Source: Desulfonema magnum
Lineage (GTDB): Bacteria; Desulfobacterota; Desulfobacteria; Desulfobacterales; 4be13
Assembly: GCF_017377395.1 (NCBI RefSeq)
Contig: NZ_CP061800.1
Span: 1,922,001-1,986,000 of the forward strand
Reading direction: 5' to 3'
Length of the DNA stretch: 64,000 nucleotides
In this document: in pieces, positions 35,262-44,925 of the stretch
Numbering within the stretch: the stretch's first letter is position 1
How the letters are laid out: each line of letters begins with the position of its first letter
The notes under the pieces: generated by a model
Told to the model about the DNA's origin: nothing
The model's input: the letters and a program-made list of their open reading frames with translations, nothing else
The model's database searches: none
Position numbers and translations under genes: made by a program

Positions 35262-36545
35262 TCACAGCCTGCATATTTTTACAAGCCCTTTGTCATTTCC
35301 GGCCATAAGGATATTTCGGGACGCTGCAAGGGCTGTTATCTGATCTGTTGGGTGATCAGACACATCCCACACCGCAGGCATTTCCGGGTTTCGAATATCA
35401 TACAAATGGACATTTCCATCTCCCATTCCCACGATCACAGCGAAATCTTTTAAAACCAGGGGGTTGCCCCTGATTTTCTGTCCGCTTTGGAATTCTGCCT
35501 GTCTGTTTATTCTTTTAAAGAACAGCCCTTTTGAGTTGTTGACAATCGGTTCAGTAATACCGGCCATGACAAAGTCTTGTACGTTTTTACAAAGTAAGGC
35601 ATTAATTTCACCCGTGGCAGCATCCACACGGCAAAGGGTCTCATCTTTTTTGAAAACAACAAATAGGCTTGCCCCGATAATGGCGATGGGAATAACCTTT
35701 CTGAATTTGGACGGTGCTTTTTTGACGGGCAGAGTGACCAGTTCCGCATCTGAGCCTGTTATATTATCTATGCAATGCAGTTCCACTTCCTCGGAACCAT
35801 TGGCAGAAAAAAAATAAACTTTTTTGTTCTTAGCAGTAAAATGAGCAGCCATTGAACTTAAATGTGATCCGCTGTGGAGTGTTGCGGGAGAACCGGGGTG
35901 ATCTGTCTCAATATCACTGATCATACAAATTTCATGGTGCCGATCCGGATATGCCAGCGTAAAAAGGAGTCTGTTTTCCACAGGTAATAATGACCGGATG
36001 GGCGTGGCGTTCACTGGCACTGTCCAGCGAGGCTCAACTGCGGAGGTGTCGGAAAACAGCTTTCCCAGGGAATATGCCTGAAGGCTTTTTTCTGCTCCGA
36101 TATAGAGCGAGCCATGATTCAGAGCAGGGACAGAATACACTTTTCCGCCCACATTAAACGAAGTGAGTTCCTTAAACGGAACTTGGGAGATATCAACGAC
36201 CTTCACCTCTCCGCCCTGGGAAATGGCAAACAGATAATTGTCATAAACCAGGAGACTTTTGCACCGGTCAGGAAGCCGAAAATTTTCTTCATGTTCGGGT
36301 CTGATCTCTGGAAATTTTTTGGTGATCACAAACCGGTTCACTCCGAGACCCTGGGCGCTTTGTTTGAACATGGGCCAATCTGCATCTGAATCGGGCAGGG
36401 GAGTGCCGCATTCCCGGCAGTGAACAGCAAAAACACGGTTTGATGTCGCACACTTTCTGCAAATTTTTAACTGACGCTCGCACTTCTGGCAGCGAGTCCT
36501 GCCGCCTGCAATGTCAGCCTTGCAATCCAAATAAGGACAACGCAA
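35262..36545 (-). CDS. zinc-ribbon plus beta-propeller protein
   Basis: 427 residues. Start is a TTG at 36545, supported by a strong AAGGAGGTGAACTC immediately upstream. The N-terminus has stacked ribbons (CPYLDCKADIAGGRTRCQKC, ICRKCATSNRVFAVHCREC) followed by WPMFKQSAQGLG, a PQQ-propeller-like opening, and repeated beta-blade segments (SLYIGAEKSLQAYSLG, FAVIVGMGDGNVHLYDIRN, ILMAGNDKGLVKICRL). No signal peptide, so cytoplasmic. A propeller with ribbons suits a scaffold for assembling the other ribbon proteins. 13 bp from the preceding gene. Confidence 0.85.
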   Translation of the reverse strand: MRCPYLDCKADIAGGRTRCQKCERQLKICRKCATSNRVFAVHCRECGTPLPDSDADWPMFKQSAQGLGVNRFVITKKFPEIRPEHEENFRLPDRCKSLLVYDNYLFAISQGGEVKVVDISQVPFKELTSFNVGGKVYSVPALNHGSLYIGAEKSLQAYSLGKLFSDTSAVEPRWTVPVNATPIRSLLPVENRLLFTLAYPDRHHEICMISDIETDHPGSPATLHSGSHLSSMAAHFTAKNKKVYFFSANGSEEVELHCIDNITGSDAELVTLPVKKAPSKFRKVIPIAIIGASLFVVFKKDETLCRVDAATGEINALLCKNVQDFVMAGITEPIVNNSKGLFFKRINRQAEFQSGQKIRGNPLVLKDFAVIVGMGDGNVHLYDIRNPEMPAVWDVSDHPTDQITALAASRNILMAGNDKGLVKICRL

Positions 36546-36558
36546 GAGTTCACCTCCT

Positions 36559-38547
36559 TCAGTTTAAAAGTTTCAAACGCTTTCCGTCTTTAGGACAAAA
36601 GGGTTTCTCTGGTTTAAATTTTCTTTTGCATTTAGGACATATCGCCAGCCCTTTGTCTGAAACAGGGGCAGCGTCTTTTACAGGTGTGCCGCATAACGGA
36701 CAATAGGGATGATTCAAAGAAACCAGCAGGAAACAACTCGGGCAAAGTTTTCCCTCCGGACGCAGGACTTTTGCCCTGACAGGAATCTTCTGAGCATCAT
36801 CCCGGGAGGGATCATTGTTACGGATAATTATCTCTCCTCCAAACTGCTGCTCTGTTTCAATGTCTTCCCTGGAATTAAGGGTAAAGTATATGTCCGCATC
36901 GCTTCCGGGTGAAAGATCAAAGGATTGGGGCGCTTTGAGCCGTAACTTGTCGGAATCTGATCGCATGTCCACGATTAAAACGCCGTCTCCTTTGTTGGAG
37001 ATATTAAAATGCCCTTTGGCTGTGGTGCCGCCTACGATTTCTCCCATGTCAATTTCTTGTGTGTCTGCTTCAAAGCTGGGCGCTGTCCGTTGAAATTTTA
37101 CATAAAATTCTTGTTCATATCCTGACGAATCCTGAACAATAATTCCCGGGCCGTCGTGTGTGACAAGCCTGCTGCCGGAAAGCGGGACATCTTCCAGTTT
37201 TGCTTCCACTGTATGCCCTTTCACGACGACACTAAGATTTTCCTCTAAACCGGGGAGCGGCTTTGCTTTGAGGTACAGTTCCCGGTCATCAGTGGCTTTG
37301 AATGTTGTTGACCGGGTCGGGGTGTCTTTTACATTGACAGTCCCGAAGTCAAGCGATTCCGGATCGCATTCAATGCCGATGATGTCTGTTTCCACAGGGA
37401 TATGCACTGGCTCCTGATTTCCGTTCAGAAGCGTTAGTTCCAGATTTGTGGTCTGCCTGCCAGTGCCTGAACCCTGATCCGCACGAATTGTCACTTGTAA
37501 GGATTTTTCCCCTGGTTTTTGTCCTTTTATGGCAGGTATCTGAAAAGACTCGGGCAGGGTGATCCATTGGCTCTGGCTTTTGACAGAAACTTGGGCAGGT
37601 GTCTTTCCCCAGTTTGAGACGGGGATATCTGCGGTATAAGTCCGGTTGGGTATGATTTCAATAGATTCCGGTTTTTTGGGAACAATATAAGCGTCTTGGA
37701 TTTCCTGGACGCATTGAAATTCAAGTTCGAGTTTTTTATATTTTTTACGCACATCATTGGAGCGACAGATAATACGCCCGCTGTGAGTTCCCAGGAAATT
37801 GAGGGAGGGAACCGGTCTGATGATGGTGATGGCGGTCTCCCCGGGGCTGATCTGAAACGCTGTCTCTTTTCGGGAGGTTTTCACATTAAGCACGTCTGCT
37901 GTCAGCCATTCGGGACAGTCTTCAAACTTTACTTTTAATGCCTCTTTTCCGCAGTTCTCTATGGAAAGGCGGTACGCAGATATTTCGCCTTTGTCCGTGG
38001 GATTGATACTGCCGAAATCATGAATGTCCGATTCTGCTTTGCCGTTAAAATCAAATTTGCCATAAGCCAGATGCGTATGGGTCTTTATGTTTATGTGCAG
38101 GGGAAATTCTTTTTCTGTTCCTGACGGAGTTTTTGCTTTTATCAGGAGGGGGCATGTCAGTTCCCGGGATTTTATTTCCTCTCCGTGTTCCTCCCCGTGG
38201 AAAAATAATTCCAGGTCTGTCCGGTCTCCGCCGGCCCTGAGATGAGGGGAGCGGCATTTGTATTTCAGCCAGTCTTTGCCGCCTTCTATGGCAAGTGTGA
38301 GAGGAGTTTGTCCGAGGTTTGCAATGGTCAGCAGCTCACTGGTGTCACCGATTGCAGGAACAGAACCAAAATCCAGTGTCCGTTCATCATTGAGATATGC
38401 CGCACCACTGGCCTCAAAGGAGAGATGAGGGGTTTTTACAGCCGTTACCCACACTTTGGTCTGATCTCTTGGTTCTCCGATAAAAAAGCTTTTTAATTCG
38501 GAAAATTCATCATGGGTCAGCGGTTCCATTTTCGGAAAGTTCATCAC
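36559..38547 (-). CDS. Ig/ASH-like repeat protein with C-terminal zinc ribbons
   Basis: 662 residues, cytoplasmic (no signal). Repeated beta-sandwich units with the ASH/Hydin-like pattern LDFGSVPAIGDTSELLTIAN, and later FGTVNVKDTPTRSTTF and DMGEIVGGTTAKGHFNISN. Ends in two ribbons (CPSCFLLVSLNHPYCPLCG and CPKCKRKFKPEKPFCPKDG). ASH domains in eukaryotes bind cytoskeleton-linked complexes. The same unit type precedes the Hsp70 domain of the protein at 46521-49367. The true start may be the ATG one codon later (38544). Confidence 0.85.
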   Translation of the reverse strand: MMNFPKMEPLTHDEFSELKSFFIGEPRDQTKVWVTAVKTPHLSFEASGAAYLNDERTLDFGSVPAIGDTSELLTIANLGQTPLTLAIEGGKDWLKYKCRSPHLRAGGDRTDLELFFHGEEHGEEIKSRELTCPLLIKAKTPSGTEKEFPLHINIKTHTHLAYGKFDFNGKAESDIHDFGSINPTDKGEISAYRLSIENCGKEALKVKFEDCPEWLTADVLNVKTSRKETAFQISPGETAITIIRPVPSLNFLGTHSGRIICRSNDVRKKYKKLELEFQCVQEIQDAYIVPKKPESIEIIPNRTYTADIPVSNWGKTPAQVSVKSQSQWITLPESFQIPAIKGQKPGEKSLQVTIRADQGSGTGRQTTNLELTLLNGNQEPVHIPVETDIIGIECDPESLDFGTVNVKDTPTRSTTFKATDDRELYLKAKPLPGLEENLSVVVKGHTVEAKLEDVPLSGSRLVTHDGPGIIVQDSSGYEQEFYVKFQRTAPSFEADTQEIDMGEIVGGTTAKGHFNISNKGDGVLIVDMRSDSDKLRLKAPQSFDLSPGSDADIYFTLNSREDIETEQQFGGEIIIRNNDPSRDDAQKIPVRAKVLRPEGKLCPSCFLLVSLNHPYCPLCGTPVKDAAPVSDKGLAICPKCKRKFKPEKPFCPKDGKRLKLLN

Positions 38548-38607
38548 GACTTGACAGCTCCGTTTTTCGAGAGATTTAAGCTTTTGGATTAGCGGGGTTG
38601 ATGAATT

Positions 38608-41277
38608 TTAAACTTTGTTGACAATCACCTGGGGCTTTTGAATCACCCTTCCGTCCAGTTCAAAGCCGTTTCGCTGGATACCCACAATAACGCCGTTGTG
38701 CCAGGTTGTGTCACTTATTGTGGAGCGGGCGGTATGCTTTGTGCTGTCAAAAACCGTTTTCTTCAGAATGATTTCGACCGGTTTCAGATTTCCTTTTTCA
38801 AGCACCTCAAGCACGGTGTCGTAAAGCTCCTGCAAGTTCCCGCTTCTTTTCTCAATTTTGGTCTCATGGTATCTGAGCAGCACTTTGTCAGCAATTTCAA
38901 GAAACTCCCCGCCTATCCATTTCTCAAGTTTGAAATCAAGCAGCCTTTTCACTTCCCGGGGGTTTTGCAGGGATGTGAGCAACTGAGACCAGTTGCGAAG
39001 GTTGGAGAGTTCCTTCTGATCTCCCCATTCCTTTGTTTCCAGGTCTCCTGCCGCATATCTGTCAATAATTGGCAGATTAATCATCTGAGGATAATATTCC
39101 TTCAGTTGCAACACGATATCACTATAAGATGAGACAAGCTGTTCGTCATCAGGATCAGCGTCAAGCAAAGCCAAGAGACGCTGTGACAATACCTCCGAAT
39201 AAAAACTTATCTCACCGGATTCCTTAGTTCTGTTGGCAAGGTCAACAACTTCCCCATACTCTTTCTTAAAGCTGTTCCACCTGCTCTCCAGCATCCCTTT
39301 TTCCATTTCTACGATTGCGGACAGGATGGATTCTTTAGGCGGAGCGACCTCCTTATTTGAAACAGCTTCGGATTGTTTCTGGAGTTTAGAGAGTTCCTTT
39401 CGAAGCTCCTTAATTTCGCCGTCATTGTCGGGAGGAGATGAAACGTTGACAGGCACAGAGAACTTCTTGTTAAGTTTCTCAATATATCGCCAAATTTTTC
39501 CAATATTTTCTTCGATTCCATCAATTTTACTTTCCAAGCTTTTTAATTTGGCGACATCCTGTTTTAATTGGCTCAGGTCTGATTCCTCAAACTTCTTCTG
39601 GGCTTCCCCAATCTTTTTTTCCAAGCCCTCTGTTATTATATTCGATACTTCAGGAGCATTAGGAAAATGCGGTTGTTTTTTTTGTCTAATTAACTCTCTT
39701 AAACCATTTTTACGTACCTTCAATTCACCTATCTTTTTAGTCAGCTCATCATATATTTCTTTTACATAGCTCTCATGTGAAGGGAGGGAGAACTCTATGA
39801 CATTTGTTTCAAGTTTTTTTAAGTCTTTTTTTATAGTTTCAAAATCATCAATTGCCTTGTCTGTTATAAATTCTTTTGAAAGTTCTGTCTTTAATTCGTT
39901 TATGCTTTTATCCAAGGCTTCTGCCTCACCTTTTAATCGCTTAATCAGTATACGAGCCTCTATAGTCTCTGGCATTCTACGAACCTCCCATTCTAGTTTA
40001 CTAAAATTACGCTTATGTCTTTTATCAACAAGATATATAATTATAACTGCAACGGATAGAACACTCAATGAAACAATAAAAAGTAAACGAACCGAGATAT
40101 CTTTATGATCACCTGTACTTTCCTCCAACTTTGTCTGAGTGGTTCCAGTTTTCGGTGGTGTTTCAGATGAGTTGCCTGACTCCTGATTACCTGTTTTGGG
40201 GGGAATGGTATTTACGAGACCTTGTCTGATTTTATCTCTCAGAGCCGGAAATCTGACTTTGGCATCCTCATAAGCTTTCGCCCAATAGATTCCGCCTTCG
40301 TTTATCTCAGCTTTCTGAATTATTTTCGACAGTTTCTTATAGGTGTCAAACTTTTCTGACATTTTTGTTATAAAACCATTGTAAACTGCGAAATAAGCAT
40401 CAGAAAATCCCGCTGACTCCAATTCTCCCATTATTTTCTCTGTCAGAGTTATCAGCTTACCAAGTCTTTCGTGATACTTTAAACCCGGGGCTAGAGAATA
40501 AGGTTCTTTCTCAATTTCCCAAGCAATCTCGGCAAGCAGACTTCCCAATTCTCCGCCTTTTTCATTCCACTTTGTAGCAACGGCTTCCTTAATCCCAGCT
40601 TCTTCGGGTGTTGTCGGAAAAGGCAATTCACTAACTTCCAAAATATATTGCTGTAAATTTCCTTTGTTAACAATGTGTTCAATATATCTTGCCTCTTTCT
40701 TTATAGCTTCTTTTATTTGATTTTCAAAATCAGAAAACCTATCTAAAAGAAGCTTTTTGTGTTCATCGCTTTTTAACTCCCAAAAATTTGTTTTTATATC
40801 TATTATTTTATCTATTCTTTTATAATTTCCAGTATCCTCTCTTAAAATTCTTATGAAATTATTATAGGTTGCTGTACGTGCAGTTTTGAAGTTGGCTTCT
40901 TCAAATTGTTTTAATGTCTTATGTATGAATTCAAGTACTTTTAAAAGATTTTTATCATTATTCTCTTCTTCCCGAAGAATTTCAGCAAATAATTCGCCTA
41001 ACTTCCGGGCGCATACGCTCTCTTCACAACAAGAATTGTCTTCTTTCCAAAATTTCTCGTTCTCTTTGTTCTCTTTGGCTTTATCATTTTCTGCTATTTC
41101 CTCCAATGGAAACATTTCAGCATCAGCTAAAATACGCCTCTTTAATTCTTCCTTATTAACAAGCTTTTCTACATCTTCACAGGTCAGTTTTTTTTCCGCA
41201 TAAGCAAAATTAGATATTAATATTGTAAAACAAAGTACGCAGGCCAAAACAACATAATTTTTATGGAATAATTTCAA
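38608..41277 (-). CDS. membrane protein with cytoplasmic coiled coil and GrpE-like end (paralog 2)
   Basis: 889 residues from TTG 41277 (AAAGAGGTG upstream). Signal peptide ending at AYA|EKK, then a helical exported domain (KLTCEDVEKLVNKEELKRRI), a membrane helix near 393-416, a long coiled coil, and a C-terminal stretch VFDSTKHTARS ... GFELDGRVIQKPQVIVNKV. This matches the order and wording of the GrpE beta domain (FDP..HEAV ... GY.L.gRVIRPA.V.V). GrpE is the nucleotide exchange factor of Hsp70, and an Hsp70 is encoded 5 kb upstream in the same block. I infer a membrane-anchored exchange factor. Closely related to the next upstream gene. Confidence 0.8.
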   Translation of the reverse strand: MKLFHKNYVVLACVLCFTILISNFAYAEKKLTCEDVEKLVNKEELKRRILADAEMFPLEEIAENDKAKENKENEKFWKEDNSCCEESVCARKLGELFAEILREEENNDKNLLKVLEFIHKTLKQFEEANFKTARTATYNNFIRILREDTGNYKRIDKIIDIKTNFWELKSDEHKKLLLDRFSDFENQIKEAIKKEARYIEHIVNKGNLQQYILEVSELPFPTTPEEAGIKEAVATKWNEKGGELGSLLAEIAWEIEKEPYSLAPGLKYHERLGKLITLTEKIMGELESAGFSDAYFAVYNGFITKMSEKFDTYKKLSKIIQKAEINEGGIYWAKAYEDAKVRFPALRDKIRQGLVNTIPPKTGNQESGNSSETPPKTGTTQTKLEESTGDHKDISVRLLFIVSLSVLSVAVIIIYLVDKRHKRNFSKLEWEVRRMPETIEARILIKRLKGEAEALDKSINELKTELSKEFITDKAIDDFETIKKDLKKLETNVIEFSLPSHESYVKEIYDELTKKIGELKVRKNGLRELIRQKKQPHFPNAPEVSNIITEGLEKKIGEAQKKFEESDLSQLKQDVAKLKSLESKIDGIEENIGKIWRYIEKLNKKFSVPVNVSSPPDNDGEIKELRKELSKLQKQSEAVSNKEVAPPKESILSAIVEMEKGMLESRWNSFKKEYGEVVDLANRTKESGEISFYSEVLSQRLLALLDADPDDEQLVSSYSDIVLQLKEYYPQMINLPIIDRYAAGDLETKEWGDQKELSNLRNWSQLLTSLQNPREVKRLLDFKLEKWIGGEFLEIADKVLLRYHETKIEKRSGNLQELYDTVLEVLEKGNLKPVEIILKKTVFDSTKHTARSTISDTTWHNGVIVGIQRNGFELDGRVIQKPQVIVNKV

Positions 41278-41340
41278 GATACACCTCTTTGTAATTATAT
41301 GAAATATTTTGGCGTTCCTTCTAAGCTTTGCCAGTTATCA

Positions 41341-44300
41341 TTAAACCTTGTTATATATCACCTGTGGTTGCTGAATCATTCTTCCTTCCGGAGCCTCTCG
41401 GAAACCGTTTCGGAGAACCTGCACAATCACACCGTCCCGGGTCATGTTCTGGGATACGGTGGAGCGGGCAGAATGTATCTTTTTGTCAAACAAGGTTTTC
41501 CCCAAAACAATTTCAACAGGCTCCAACTCCCCTGTGGAAAGAATGCGGAGTATAATCTCATGAGCTTCCCCCGGGAAATTATTGTGCTTTTTATCCTGGC
41601 TCTCCTGGGAAGCGCATAAAAATGTATCTGCAAACTCAATAAAATATTCACGCACCCATTTTTTCATATCAAAATCAAGGAACTGCTGTACCTTCCCAAA
41701 ATCCTGCAATGATATCAGCAAATGTGTCCAGTTGCGGAGGCGGGAGATTTCTTTTTCCGGTTCCCCTGCTTTTATCGGATTTGATGCAAAATCGCTCTGC
41801 TGTTCGTTTATTGCTGCAAGGATAAACAAGGAGGGATAATATTCATTCAGCGGAATCAGCATCTTTTTACAGCGTGAGACAAGTTCTTCATTATGAGAGA
41901 GCAATCCGGGCAGGGGGCTTATATTTTGAATATAAAAATCTTTCTCTTCGGACAGACTGACTTTCATGGCAAGTTCTGTCAGTTCTCTATTTTCCGATTT
42001 AAAAAACTCCCATTTATCAATCAGTATGTTTTGCTCCATTTGTATGATTGCGGATGAGATGACATCGTTTTTCATTTTATCCGAGCGATTTGGGGCAGCT
42101 TGTTCCAGACCTGAAGCCATATCTGTCTGAACCTGATCATTTTGTGTATCTGTTAGCACAGTCCCATTAAGCTTATTCACAATCACCTGAGGCTTTTGAA
42201 TCACTCTTCCGTCCAGTTCAAATCCGTTTCGGTGGATACCCATAATGATACCATTGGGGAAACAAATGTTGTTTGTTGTGGAATGGACACTATGCCTTGT
42301 GCTCTCAAAATATGTTTTCCCCAGAATGATTTTGACTGGTTTCACATTTCCTCTTTCAAGTACCTCAAGCACGGTTTGATAAAGCGTTTCCAAGCTCCCT
42401 ATTCTCTCTTCAGATTTATATCTGAGCAGCAGTTTTTCAGAAGTCATATGCCGTTGCTCCAGAAAAATTGGATCGGATTTGGTCTCATAGTATCTGACCA
42501 GCACTTTGTCCGCAATTTCAAGAAACTCCCCGCCTATCCACTTCTCAAGTTTGAAATCAAGCAGCCTCTTCACTTCCCGGGGGTTTTGTAGGGATGCGAG
42601 AAACTGAGACCACATGCGAAGGTTGGAGAGAACTCTTTGCCCTTCCCATTCCTCTGTATCCAACTCTCCTGCCACATATTTGTCAATAATTGGCAGTTTG
42701 ACCATCTGAGGATAATACTCCCTCAGTTGCAGTACAATTTCATTATAAGATGAAAAAAGCTGCTCGTCATCAGGATCAGCGCCAAGAAATTCCGGCAGAC
42801 GCTCTGATAATACCTTCAGATAAAAACTTATCTCACCGGATTCCCTTGTTCTGTTAGCAAAATCAACAACTTCCTCATGCTCTTTTTTAAAACTACTCCA
42901 ATTGTTCTCCAGCATTCCCCTTTCCATTTCTATGATTGCGGACAGGATGAATTCTTTGGACGGAGCAACTTCCTTCTTGGAAACAGCTTCGAATTGTTTT
43001 TGGAAGTCGGAGAGTTTATTTTGAAGTTCCTTAATCTCACTGTCATAGTAAGGAGGATCTGATACTTTTTCGGCAGGCTCAGAGAGTTTGTTTTTTAGCT
43101 CTTTAATATCTTTCAGAATTTTAATAATCTCTTTTCGGATTATTTCAGTCATTCTATTTTTTAACTTGATGTCCTGTTTTAATTTAATCGGGTCTAAGTC
43201 ATCAAACTCTCTCCGAATTTCCCCAATCTTTTTTTCCAAGTCCTCTGTTATTTTATTTGGCAGTTCGGGGACATTAGAAATAGGCTGTTGTTTTTTTCTA
43301 ATTAATTTTCTCAAATCATTTATATTTATTTGCAACTCCCTGATCTTCTCATTCTTCAATCTGTTAAGCTCGGCTCTGATATCGTTATCATCTTCGGGGA
43401 AAGAGGACTCTCTGACATTCTTTTCAAATTCAGCAAAACTTTGTTTTATAGTTTCAAATTCATTAATTGCCTTTTCTGTTATAAACTCTTTTGAAAGTTT
43501 TTCTTTTAACTTACTTATCGCCTCATCTAAATCCTTTACCCATTCTTTTAGGCGGTTAATTTTAAGAGTAGGAGGTAGTTTCTTATTTAAGTCTCTTACC
43601 CATTCTTCTATTTTTCCAACTCCGATAGAAGCAGGCCGTATCTGTGAATTTTTCTTAACCTCCTCTTCTAATTTGCTGCGTTTTTTATCAACAAGATATA
43701 ATTCAATGGCAAATCCAAATAATATGACAGTCCATAAAGCAATAAAAAACGGAAGAACAGAGTTCTCCTGATCATTTTTCTCCATCGTCTCATCAGATAG
43801 CTTTATGGATAGTATGTGAAATCTTAGCTCGAAAAACCTGACTTTGGCATCCTTATAAGTTTCCGCCCAATATGTTCCGCGTTCGTTTATCTCCGATTTC
43901 CGAATTATTTTCGCCAATTTATCATAGTTATCAAAGCCTGATGATATTTTTGTTATGAAACTGCGATAAACTGCACCGTAAGCATCAAAAAATTCTGCTC
44001 TCTCCAATTCTAACATTATTTTATTTGTCAGAACTATCAGCTTATCAAGCCTCTCATAATATTTTAAATTTGGGCTGGGAGGATAATTTTCATTCTCAAT
44101 TTCCGAAGCAATCTCGGCAAGCAGGTTTCCCAATTCTTCGGCTTTTTCATTCCACTTTTCTTTAACGGCCTCTTTAATCTTACCTTTTTCGGGTGTTGCC
44201 AGAAAAGGCAGTTGTTTATCTTCAAAAATATATTGTTGCAAATTTTCTTTGTTAACAATGTCTTCAATATAACTTAGAGTTTTTATAGCTTCTCTTATCT

Positions 44301-44925
44301 GACTCTCAAAAGCAGAAAACCTTTCTATAACTAAACGGGACATACGTCTTCGGGACATATCCCTTCTTAAATTTCCGAAAGTTTTTATGTCTATTATATT
44401 ATTTATTCTTTCGTAACTCTTATTATTGTATATTGTTTTGTATTTTAAGGTTCCTATAAATTTATTGTAAATTGTTGCAGATGCAGTAGCCAAGTTGGCA
44501 TTTACAAACTGTTTCAAGGTATTATGTGTAAATGTCAGTACTTTTAAAAGGCTTTTATCATTATTCTGTTCTTCCCGAATAATTTCAGCTAATAATTCGC
44601 CTAACTCCCAAGCGCACCCACGTTTTTTCTCACAACAAGAGTTTTTTTCTGTCCAGAATTTGCCGTTCTCTTGGTTTTCTTCTGTTTTATCATCTTCTGC
44701 TATTTCCTCTAATGGAAACATTTCAGCATCAGCTAAAATACGCCTTTTTAATTCTTCCTTATTAACAAGCTTTTTTATATCTTCACAACTCAGTTTTTTT
44801 TCTGCATAAGCAGAATTCATAAAGATCAATGGTAATACGGCAAAACCAAGCAGGCAGGTCAGAAGAACATAAATTTTTTGATATGATTTTAACAAATATC
44901 TGACGGATAGCATTTTATAAACCAC
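41341..44925 (-). CDS. membrane protein with cytoplasmic coiled coil and two GrpE-like ends (paralog 1)
   Basis: 1194 residues; signal peptide ending AYA|EKK, exported helical domain, membrane helix (LPFFIALWTVILFGFAIELYL), coiled coil, and two GrpE-like modules: YFESTRHSVHS ... GFELDGRVIQKPQVIVNKL, then LFDKKIHSARS ... GRMIQQPQVIYNKV. It is collinear with the 889-residue paralog except for the extra C-terminal module, so the pair arose by gene duplication with a domain gain or loss. It overlaps the start of the upstream gene's 3' end by 11 bp, implying translational coupling with the Hsp70-like genes. Confidence 0.8.
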   Translation of the reverse strand: MVYKMLSVRYLLKSYQKIYVLLTCLLGFAVLPLIFMNSAYAEKKLSCEDIKKLVNKEELKRRILADAEMFPLEEIAEDDKTEENQENGKFWTEKNSCCEKKRGCAWELGELLAEIIREEQNNDKSLLKVLTFTHNTLKQFVNANLATASATIYNKFIGTLKYKTIYNNKSYERINNIIDIKTFGNLRRDMSRRRMSRLVIERFSAFESQIREAIKTLSYIEDIVNKENLQQYIFEDKQLPFLATPEKGKIKEAVKEKWNEKAEELGNLLAEIASEIENENYPPSPNLKYYERLDKLIVLTNKIMLELERAEFFDAYGAVYRSFITKISSGFDNYDKLAKIIRKSEINERGTYWAETYKDAKVRFFELRFHILSIKLSDETMEKNDQENSVLPFFIALWTVILFGFAIELYLVDKKRSKLEEEVKKNSQIRPASIGVGKIEEWVRDLNKKLPPTLKINRLKEWVKDLDEAISKLKEKLSKEFITEKAINEFETIKQSFAEFEKNVRESSFPEDDNDIRAELNRLKNEKIRELQININDLRKLIRKKQQPISNVPELPNKITEDLEKKIGEIRREFDDLDPIKLKQDIKLKNRMTEIIRKEIIKILKDIKELKNKLSEPAEKVSDPPYYDSEIKELQNKLSDFQKQFEAVSKKEVAPSKEFILSAIIEMERGMLENNWSSFKKEHEEVVDFANRTRESGEISFYLKVLSERLPEFLGADPDDEQLFSSYNEIVLQLREYYPQMVKLPIIDKYVAGELDTEEWEGQRVLSNLRMWSQFLASLQNPREVKRLLDFKLEKWIGGEFLEIADKVLVRYYETKSDPIFLEQRHMTSEKLLLRYKSEERIGSLETLYQTVLEVLERGNVKPVKIILGKTYFESTRHSVHSTTNNICFPNGIIMGIHRNGFELDGRVIQKPQVIVNKLNGTVLTDTQNDQVQTDMASGLEQAAPNRSDKMKNDVISSAIIQMEQNILIDKWEFFKSENRELTELAMKVSLSEEKDFYIQNISPLPGLLSHNEELVSRCKKMLIPLNEYYPSLFILAAINEQQSDFASNPIKAGEPEKEISRLRNWTHLLISLQDFGKVQQFLDFDMKKWVREYFIEFADTFLCASQESQDKKHNNFPGEAHEIILRILSTGELEPVEIVLGKTLFDKKIHSARSTVSQNMTRDGVIVQVLRNGFREAPEGRMIQQPQVIYNKV

